Assembly: GCA_000432735.1 (NCBI GenBank)
Contig: FR887737.1
Location: 1-46,749 of the forward strand
Reading direction: 5' to 3'
DNA length: 46,749 nt
Origin: Bacteroides sp. CAG:443
GTDB lineage: Bacteria; Bacteroidota; Bacteroidia; Bacteroidales; Bacteroidaceae
Each line of letters starts with the position of its first letter. Position 1 is the first letter of the stretch. Made by a program: the position numbers and the translations under genes. Shown here piece by piece: positions 42,201 to 46,749 of the stretch. The notes below the pieces were generated by a model that had not been told where the DNA came from, searched no databases, and saw only the letters and a list, made by a program, of their open reading frames with translations.

Positions 42201-42401
42201 ACCATTTGTAGTACCAACTTCAAGAATACTCACACCAATCAAAGGTTCACCCTTAGAGTCAACAATTGTACCTTGAGTAGTAATTTTAGCTGACTGTTGC
42301 AATGTAGACGCATCCATTACTTGTGCAGGAGTAGCCCATGCAGCTCCCCATCCAGAAGCCATCAGCAACAAAAAAATTTGTGAAAACCTACCAATTCTCA
42401 T
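39210..42401 (-). CDS. SusC/RagA-family TonB-dependent outer-membrane transporter
   Basis: A 1063-residue glycan importer. A signal peptide (MRIGRFSQIFLLLMASGWGA) precedes a CarboxypepD_reg-like domain (about 40-115, GTIVDSKGEPLIGVSILEVG), a TonB box in DEVVVTALGIKRSEKSLGYA, the plug domain (about 130-260, QLRGANSVTGFNQPLIVVDG, SVLKGASAAALYGSRAGNGV), and a 22-strand barrel ending in RTYLFNVTLGF with the terminal Phe. No STN signalling domain is present, so it is not directly tied to an ECF/anti-sigma pair. With SusD it would import released oligosaccharide. Confidence 0.96.
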   Translation of the reverse strand: MRIGRFSQIFLLLMASGWGAAWATPAQVMDASTLQQSAKITTQGTIVDSKGEPLIGVSILEVGTTNGTITDIDGKFTLRVASGATLEISYIGYKTQRVTAKPNMGTLTMADDTEVLDEVVVTALGIKRSEKSLGYAMQEVKGESLVAARETNLANALTGKFAGVQITRSSNGAGGSSKIQLRGANSVTGFNQPLIVVDGVPMDNFTGANDFSGKSHNDYWNPGTDMGNGLSDLNSEDIESMSVLKGASAAALYGSRAGNGVILITTKKGRENPGLGITISASVSAETIFMKPNRQTTFGQGDDGVYSATSSNSWGPRIEGQEYTDWAGVKRNMSYYDNIDSYFNTGVNTTESFSLSQMYNKTSVYASVTRMDDANKIPSSKLHRTNMTLRTATTFGKDDRWSFDGKIQYINSIAKNRPSSGADGSSFLSMYTTPVSLDITDFENCLDENGDMRWWQRDSGLNPYWGQKYNLNQDSRNRFLMNASLKYKFTGWLSAEVKAGSDMYFTETETKLYDGSPIVDNGRYSFSEQKFYENNYSFLILAQKDNLFGNWGGNLTLGGNMMERRSTGLKNSLGKLTIPNQFWITNGDKGDLTQEQSFTRKKINSLYGTLGINYDGWAFLDATFRNDWSSSLSKKNRSFFYPSVSVSWVITDMMNKLEKNMPSWLTYAKVRASFAQVGNDLDPYQLYNLYQINTNGSTGGIMAETSGSVLYNEDVRSELISSWEAGAEVRFFNNRLGLDVAWYKSNAKRQLLNIPMNRLSGYESMKVNAGNIQNTGLEIMLNATPIQTKEFTWDMNVNFSTNKNKIIELLPGEEYKNMTYTLGGYDNLYVYAVAGGNYGEIWGTKFQRVTDENSPYYGKLLLNEAGLPQGTSTPEKIGDQQATCLLGWTNTFSYKNFTLSFLIDGRFGGDIFSGTNRILQAYGVADVTAPGGNREDFVVDGVISDGKGGYVPSTIAVSQEDYWRAVSTSSGNLGIGEANLYDATNIRLRNVSLNYSIPKSALKNTPFQQVKLGVSCNNVWMIKSYLNGIDPESVYATSTNATGFENLAAPTSRTYLFNVTLGF

Positions 42402-42519
42402 AGATTTAACATTTAATATAGTTAGAAAATAGTCTTCATATTATATAAGGACAAGTCTTATTTTATTCAAAAAACAAGAAAAAGCTTTGTTATTTATTTA
42501 TAATTATCATTATATATTA

Positions 42520-42527
42520 CAAATGTA
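42520..42527 (-). promoter_or_regulatory. Predicted -7 element of susC
   Basis: The minus strand reads TACATTTG (TAnnTTTG). The start near 42513 would give a leader of about 112 bases, a usual length for susC-like genes. No clear -33 box, consistent with activator dependence. Confidence 0.5.
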
Positions 42528-42597
42528 ATTAAATATTAAATATATTATTTATAAAACCTTTAATATATTTACATGATTAAGCTTTATTAACAATGTC

Positions 42598-42635
42598 GAT
42601 TATTAGTATAAACAATTGTAACTATACTAATAATC
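42598..42635. promoter_or_regulatory. Perfect 13-bp-arm inverted repeat upstream of the susC promoter
   Basis: GATTATTAGTATA (42598-42610) and TATACTAATAATC (42623-42635) flank AACAATTGTAAC, which itself contains CAATTG. It lies about 70 bases upstream of the susC -7 element. No U tract follows on either strand, so an activator-binding site is more likely than a terminator. Confidence 0.6.
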
Positions 42636-42799
42636 AATAAAATAGCATATATAAATTACATTTAGTCAATACAGTAAAATACTATTTTCTAAAAATACTT
42701 ATCCCACTTTTTAAATTAAATATAAATATGGTATTATCAGATTATTTTTTTATCGAGCTTTGTTGCAATATATTAAAAAAACACCTAAAATGCAAGCAA

Positions 42800-42838
42800 A
42801 TAAAAAGACCGATATAAGTAATTATCCTATATCGGTCT
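42800..42838 (-). terminator. Terminator of the transglutaminase-like gene
   Basis: 11-bp arms AGACCGATATA (42806-42816) and TATATCGGTCT (42828-42838). On the minus strand the stem runs into TTTTTATTT, 24 bases after the stop codon. Confidence 0.85.
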
Positions 42839-42862
42839 CTTTTCACATGCTACAAGCATTTA

Positions 42863-45493
42863 TTATTCATTAGAAACTTCCGAATCTGACAGGCTATCGA
42901 TAATTTTCAACAGTCGCTCTCCTAGACCTATGGTATAGCCATGCGAAGTAAAGACAATGCGATTGAATGTATCACCGATAATAAATATTGGCAACTGTGT
43001 ATTAGCTTCCAAATTCAATGCCTCCAGCAACTGTTTTTGTATCTTACTATCAGTATCAATACCCCAGACAATATGCTCAGGAAGCCCAGGAGCCGGAGCC
43101 GTCAAGTATTTTTCATAAGCAGCACGACTTGGGAATAACAATATCATCTTCCGTCCACAAGCATCAAATTCTTTTGCCTTCACTGCAATATCTTTCAATG
43201 TATGATCGGTAGGTTCTTGACCTACTCCCAAAATAGCTAGTACGAACAAGCCACGACCCGCAGACTTCAATACGGTTGTTTCTTCACCTGTCTCGGCATT
43301 CACAAATTTCGATTCAGAATCAAAATTACCAATGACCTTAACAGCTTCTGTATTATCGCGTACCAGTAATTCGCCACTGGTCTGTTCACCTTTCCGGATA
43401 TTGAAGAAAGAAACTTGTCCCAATACGCCACCATCGGCTAAGCGACTACCTGATACCATCATATAATAACCTTCATCCAATGAAGAAGCATCCTTGAATA
43501 AAGCACTCCATTTGGCAAAATCTGGATAATTCAACAAGGTAAATCCTGTTCCATTATATTTAGAAAGGGTAAAATGACGAAGATATTCAGGATCATCCAG
43601 CTGCGGAATAGCTGAATAACTCAACTGCAACTGACCCGTTTCAGCAGCTCCAGAAACACCACTTTCAAAATCCAGTTGAATATCCGAACCGTTCTTCTGA
43701 TAGAATACATTTCCTGTAACTCCATCTATCCATGCCGGAATACCCAACGAACGAGCTACCGCAACAAAAAAGATATCACGTGATACACGGTCGGCTGTAC
43801 GACTACGCCATACGCCTTCAGGAGAAATGAAAGTTCCCACACAGCACAAATCATCACGCAATGTGAGGTTCTTACGGCACCATTCAGCCAAGACATTTGG
43901 ATCGGCACAGAACTGTTTAGCATCTTTCTTCGAAATTTCTTTCTGGAAGAACGAACGATAGGCCGTCAACATCTCACCGGCAATACGCGGAGCAAGTACC
44001 TTGGTAGCATCAGCCGAGAGATCTGTATTATACAGATGGTCATTCAATATAGCTTCAGGCGTATCGCGCAAGTCCTTTTCAGAAAGTGTAGCCAGTAACT
44101 GAAGTGCACGTGATGCATAGTTCTTTTTAGCTGCATTCTGCAAGAAATTCATAATTTCTGCATAATTACCTCTTGAACCAACGATATAGTTGGTAATATC
44201 CTGAGTCTTATAGCCAGTTTCTCCAGCAAACTTTTCAATGGCTGAAGCATCCGGGAAAGAAGCGACATAAGCGTTTCTGATAGAATCTTCCTGATTGAAA
44301 CGGATATCATTCTTTGCACGCTGTTCTGGGGTAACCTCCGGAATATTTGGTTTTGTGGGAGGCGGAACCAAATCTACAGGAAATGAAAACTCTTCACCTA
44401 CGCGATGACGGAGATCAATCGTCACATTACGTTCCTTGCCGAAACTTACTTTTTGAATGCCAAACCGGTCACCTTTGGTTGCAAGAACCATCATATCGCC
44501 CAAACCAGCTGATAAACTTGCCTGACCATCCTGTTTCGTTACAACTGTATGAACCGTAAAAAATTCAGAATAATTATAAATCTTATACTGCACACATGCA
44601 CCTTCCACCGTTTTTCCCTGTTCATCAACCACAGTTACTGTCAACGGAGCAAACTTGGCGTAATTTCCAATAATATTAATCTCAGTATAATTGGCTGTCG
44701 TACGCATTACCTCTTCCGGTCCCTGATAATAACCAAACACCTTTGTATGCATCAACAAGCCACGACTAGCCGGAGCATTAAACCAACCCAAATCAAGAAC
44801 AGGCTCAGGTTCACAAGCGCCTAAGAAGTGCCATTCACCATCAACCCATGCTTCCACCCACGCATGATTATCGTCGGTATGTGCCCAGCGCGGGGTATAA
44901 ACCTGACGAGCAGGAATACCTACCGAACGAAGAGCTGCAACCAGGAAAGTAGATTCCTCACCACAACGTCCGTATGCAGTCTTTACGGTAGCTAAAGGAG
45001 CACTGGTACGTGCATCAGCAGGCTGATAGTTCACTTTTTCATGACACCAGTGATTCACTTCAAGCACTGCATCAAGCATTGACAATCCTTTCACACGAGG
45101 CATCAATTCATCGTGAAAGACCATACGCGCACGGTCCAGGTTTTCATTATTAATACGTATAGGAAGAACAAAATGGACAAAAATATCATCGGGAATTGTC
45201 TTACCCCATGTGGTTTCCTTTCGAGTTGTCAGCGAACTCCGTACATTTTCCAGATAAAAATCACCGGAATAATCGGTAATATCCCCTACCGACATATAAG
45301 CATAAAAGAAAGTAAGTGCGTCGCGCTCTTCCTGTGTAAGCTGTTGCCGGAAGACACTAAACAAATCACCTGTAGGCAATGCCTCCTTCTTCTTCTGGAA
45401 ATCGGCATTCACCCGATCCATAGAAAGACCTTGCCCGGCTACAGATAAGACTGAAAAAAACAGTCCTGCAATCATCATGAGAGATTTCTTCAT
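42863..45493 (-). CDS. Large exported transglutaminase-like protein
   Basis: An 876-residue protein with a signal peptide (MKKSLMMIAGLFFSVLSVAG). A transglutaminase/protease-like core lies at about 135-240: C177 in YGRCGEEST, then H210 in DDNHAWVEAWVDGEWH; the third residue is not the usual Asp, the segment reading LGACEPEP. A beta-sandwich follows (about 270-365). A second, degenerate transglutaminase-like stretch (about 530-610) has VSRDIFFVAVARSLGIPAWI without a clear triad. The C-terminal ~140 residues resemble a thioredoxin-like fold without CxxC. The role is unknown; relatives may be peptidases or peptide amidases. Monocistronic between promoter and terminator. Confidence 0.85.
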   Translation of the reverse strand: MKKSLMMIAGLFFSVLSVAGQGLSMDRVNADFQKKKEALPTGDLFSVFRQQLTQEERDALTFFYAYMSVGDITDYSGDFYLENVRSSLTTRKETTWGKTIPDDIFVHFVLPIRINNENLDRARMVFHDELMPRVKGLSMLDAVLEVNHWCHEKVNYQPADARTSAPLATVKTAYGRCGEESTFLVAALRSVGIPARQVYTPRWAHTDDNHAWVEAWVDGEWHFLGACEPEPVLDLGWFNAPASRGLLMHTKVFGYYQGPEEVMRTTANYTEINIIGNYAKFAPLTVTVVDEQGKTVEGACVQYKIYNYSEFFTVHTVVTKQDGQASLSAGLGDMMVLATKGDRFGIQKVSFGKERNVTIDLRHRVGEEFSFPVDLVPPPTKPNIPEVTPEQRAKNDIRFNQEDSIRNAYVASFPDASAIEKFAGETGYKTQDITNYIVGSRGNYAEIMNFLQNAAKKNYASRALQLLATLSEKDLRDTPEAILNDHLYNTDLSADATKVLAPRIAGEMLTAYRSFFQKEISKKDAKQFCADPNVLAEWCRKNLTLRDDLCCVGTFISPEGVWRSRTADRVSRDIFFVAVARSLGIPAWIDGVTGNVFYQKNGSDIQLDFESGVSGAAETGQLQLSYSAIPQLDDPEYLRHFTLSKYNGTGFTLLNYPDFAKWSALFKDASSLDEGYYMMVSGSRLADGGVLGQVSFFNIRKGEQTSGELLVRDNTEAVKVIGNFDSESKFVNAETGEETTVLKSAGRGLFVLAILGVGQEPTDHTLKDIAVKAKEFDACGRKMILLFPSRAAYEKYLTAPAPGLPEHIVWGIDTDSKIQKQLLEALNLEANTQLPIFIIGDTFNRIVFTSHGYTIGLGERLLKIIDSLSDSEVSNE

Positions 45494-45522
45494 AGCATAA
45501 ACATTAAAATAATTTCACACTA

Positions 45523-45530
45523 CAAAGATA
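45523..45530 (-). promoter_or_regulatory. Predicted -7 element of the transglutaminase-like gene
   Basis: The minus strand reads TATCTTTG (TAnnTTTG), 30 bases upstream of the start codon. Confidence 0.5.
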
Positions 45531-45842
45531 GTTTTTTTAAGATTCAACCCCATAATTAGTATCAAAATATTTCTTATTCTGAATGAAAAAAGAAAATTAT
45601 ATAATAATGTACTCCCTTAATCTTCCGTAATTGCGGCATGGAATGTATATTTAAACACAAATATGGTACATATAAAACATAGAAAAAGTCTAAACAAGGA
45701 TAGAAAATGCCAACCACAACATATCAATATGAGACATTGACCCGTATTGATAAAAGAATAAGAAAAACATTTCCTATACTGATTTATAACCATACACTAT
45801 CAAGAACATTATCATTTCATTTTAGTTCGAAAAATCTTTGTC

Positions 45843-45850
45843 TACTTTTG
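45843..45850 (+). promoter_or_regulatory. Predicted -7 element of the broken LuxR gene
   Basis: TACTTTTG (TAnnTTTG) lies 22 bases before the ATG at 45872. This supports that start over the one at 45707 and suggests the remnant is still transcribed. Confidence 0.5.
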
Positions 45851-45871
45851 TCACTTTGTAAACTTGAATGT

Positions 45872-46452
45872 ATGATAGAAATAGATGATAGATTAAGCGA
45901 AAAGTTCCACCAACAAATGGATGGAATATATGCACAAGACGAGGAACAACGCCTGTGTCTTATTGCGCAGTCATACTCTATTTGTGAGAACTCCATTGCC
46001 GTATTAAGTAATTTACGTATAGGGAAAAGCCATATTTTTTTCGGTAAGTCTTGCAGTATATTGGGATTAGGTAAACCAAACACCATTCAGACGGTTGATT
46101 CTGTATGGGAGGAAGAGATTTACAATCGGATTCATCCGGATGACTGGAAAAAGCGATGCCTGCAAGAATTAACTTTTTTCCGTAAGCTATCTTCATCTCA
46201 TTCAAAAGAATCATTCTCATGGTACCTTGAAAATACGATGCGAATGTGTGGAAAAGATGGTAGATACAAAATGGGACATCCAGTAAAATGATTGCAGATA
46301 AATTGAAAATCAGCAAACATACTGTAGATCGCCATAGACAGAATATCATAGCCAAACTACGAGTAAATAACACCATCGAGGCGTGTCATAAAGCATTCAG
46401 GTGTCTTAGCTGCCGGAAATCCTTGCCGTGTATTAAGGAAAATCACAGATAA
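45872..46452 (+). pseudogene. LuxR-type regulator broken by an internal deletion and frameshift
   Basis: The first frame (ATG 45872 to stop at 46293) encodes the N-terminal sensor half of a Bacteroides LuxR-type regulator: SICENSIAVLSNLRIGKSH, then VDSVWEEEIYNRIHPDDW and MRMCGKDGRY. It then runs into a short unrelated tail (KMGHPVK). In the next frame, from 46264, the C-terminal helix-turn-helix appears: IQNGTSSKMIADKLKISKH, then TVDRHRQNIIAKLRVNNT and IEACHKAF, ending at TAA 46450-46452. Intact relatives carry roughly 80-90 residues between these parts, so about 46261-46266 marks a deletion junction. Both halves lack what the other supplies, so the protein should not work as a normal regulator. 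Confidence 0.8.
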
Positions 46453-46586
46453 AGATAAAGTTGGCTATTCTATATAATAAATAGTCTTTTCAGCATAAAG
46501 CGAGGATATCAAAATAACATTTGGGGAAAGGATAGCTCTCAATCGGATGGACACAAAAATGCTTGGTGACTGACAATATAAAAACA

Positions 46587-46623
46587 AAAAAAGGTGTGGA
46601 ATTGTCTGATTTCCACACCTTTT
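46587..46623. terminator. Bidirectional terminator near the window end
   Basis: GGTGTGGAA (46593-46601) and TTCCACACC (46611-46619) form a stem extended by flanking A and T runs; the loop is about 9 bases. The minus side runs into T7, the plus side into TTTT. Confidence 0.88.
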
Positions 46624-46669
46624 CTTATGGATGTTTATCGTTTATTTATCGTTACTTACTTGACTTCCT

Positions 46670-46677
46670 CAAATATA
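46670..46677 (-). promoter_or_regulatory. Possible promoter of a short minus-strand RNA
   Basis: The minus strand reads TATATTTG (TAnnTTTG). Transcription from about 46663 would meet the terminator after some 75-80 bases, with no open frame between. Confidence 0.35.
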
Positions 46678-46749
46678 AAGTATATTGATAATCAGTTAGT
46701 TACTGTTATCAAGATACAAATGATATGCAAATGTAAGTATAAAACCATA

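Larger units (their letters stand above)
42402..42862. other. AT-rich regulatory region upstream of susC
   Basis: 461 bases without a gene. It contains a minus-strand -7 match (42520-42527), a perfect 13-bp-arm inverted repeat (42598-42635) and the terminator of the transglutaminase gene (42800-42838). The ~110-base susC leader is very AT-rich with only weak dyads. Confidence 0.65.
45494..45871. other. Divergent intergenic region between transglutaminase and LuxR remnant
   Basis: 378 AT-rich bases. It contains a -7 element for each flanking gene (45523-45530 minus and 45843-45850 plus). The plus-strand frame is open from 45707, but that part does not resemble the LuxR family and precedes the predicted promoter. 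Confidence 0.55.
46453..46749. other. Non-coding end of the window
   Basis: 297 bases with no open frame on either strand. It contains a bidirectional terminator (46587-46623) and, on the minus strand, TATATTTG (46670-46677) and TACATTTG (46728-46735), both fitting the -7 consensus. A short minus-strand transcript ending at the terminator is possible. Confidence 0.5.

Noticed and set aside
45707..45871. Longer start for the LuxR-like gene
   Set aside because: It precedes the predicted -7 element and does not match family N-termini.
1..46749. CRISPR arrays, insertion sequences, integrases, attachment sites
   Set aside because: None seen: no regularly spaced repeats, no transposase or integrase motifs, and the single tRNA has no adjacent integrase or duplicated 3' end.

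Overview
The window comes from a Bacteroides-type genome (order Bacteroidales). Evidence: predicted promoters match the Bacteroidetes -7 element TAnnTTTG, Shine-Dalgarno sequences are mostly absent, and there is a SusC/SusD pair, a GldE homologue, a class A2 (CepA/CblA-like) beta-lactamase and a GTG-started RNase G behind an HU gene. The species cannot be fixed from sequence alone.

Layout. 0-3.7 kb (minus): housekeeping cluster mutY, ssb, gldE-like, phosphopantetheinyl transferase. 3.8-6.8 kb (plus): HU, a 30-residue very basic AURKAIP1/COX24-type protein that is easy to miss, RNase G, and queH. 6.9-11.4 kb (plus): a MarR regulator followed by a tripartite efflux operon (TolC-like, EmrA-like, EmrB-like); a perfect 24-bp palindrome sits on its promoter. 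11.5-15.8 kb: a secreted bleomycin-hydrolase-like peptidase (minus), then a four-module sulfur/CoA-disulfide oxidoreductase with its own MarR-type gene. 15.8-20.3 kb: tRNA-Ala(GGC), GNAT and NUDIX genes, a beta-lactamase, and a DMT transporter divergent from an AraC regulator. 21.3-27.7 kb (plus): the menaquinone operon thioesterase-menF-menD-menB-menC-menE, with an intrinsic-terminator-like hairpin between menB and menC. 27.7-32.3 kb: a CPA1 antiporter with a DUF2007 protein, a small acetyltransferase, a YczE-type membrane protein and cutC.

32.5-42.4 kb (minus, visibly more AT-rich) is a compact polysaccharide utilization locus: SusC, SusD, a small orphan lipoprotein, GH29 alpha-L-fucosidase, a CBM9-like protein and a PNGase F-like amidase. 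The enzyme set points to fucosylated N-glycoproteins: PNGase would release the glycan, GH29 would remove fucose, and SusCD would import it. A 13-bp-arm inverted repeat lies upstream of the susC promoter. 42.9-45.5 kb is a large secreted transglutaminase-like protein. 45.9-46.45 kb is a LuxR-type regulator broken by an internal deletion, followed by a strong bidirectional terminator.

I saw no CRISPR array, prophage, insertion sequence or rRNA. Promoter and operator calls are pattern matches made by eye. No wholly new system is evident. The strongest leads are the N-glycan locus with its substituted PNGase active-site position, the broken LuxR gene, the hidden 30-aa gene, the sulfur-relay fusion and several unexplained inverted repeats.
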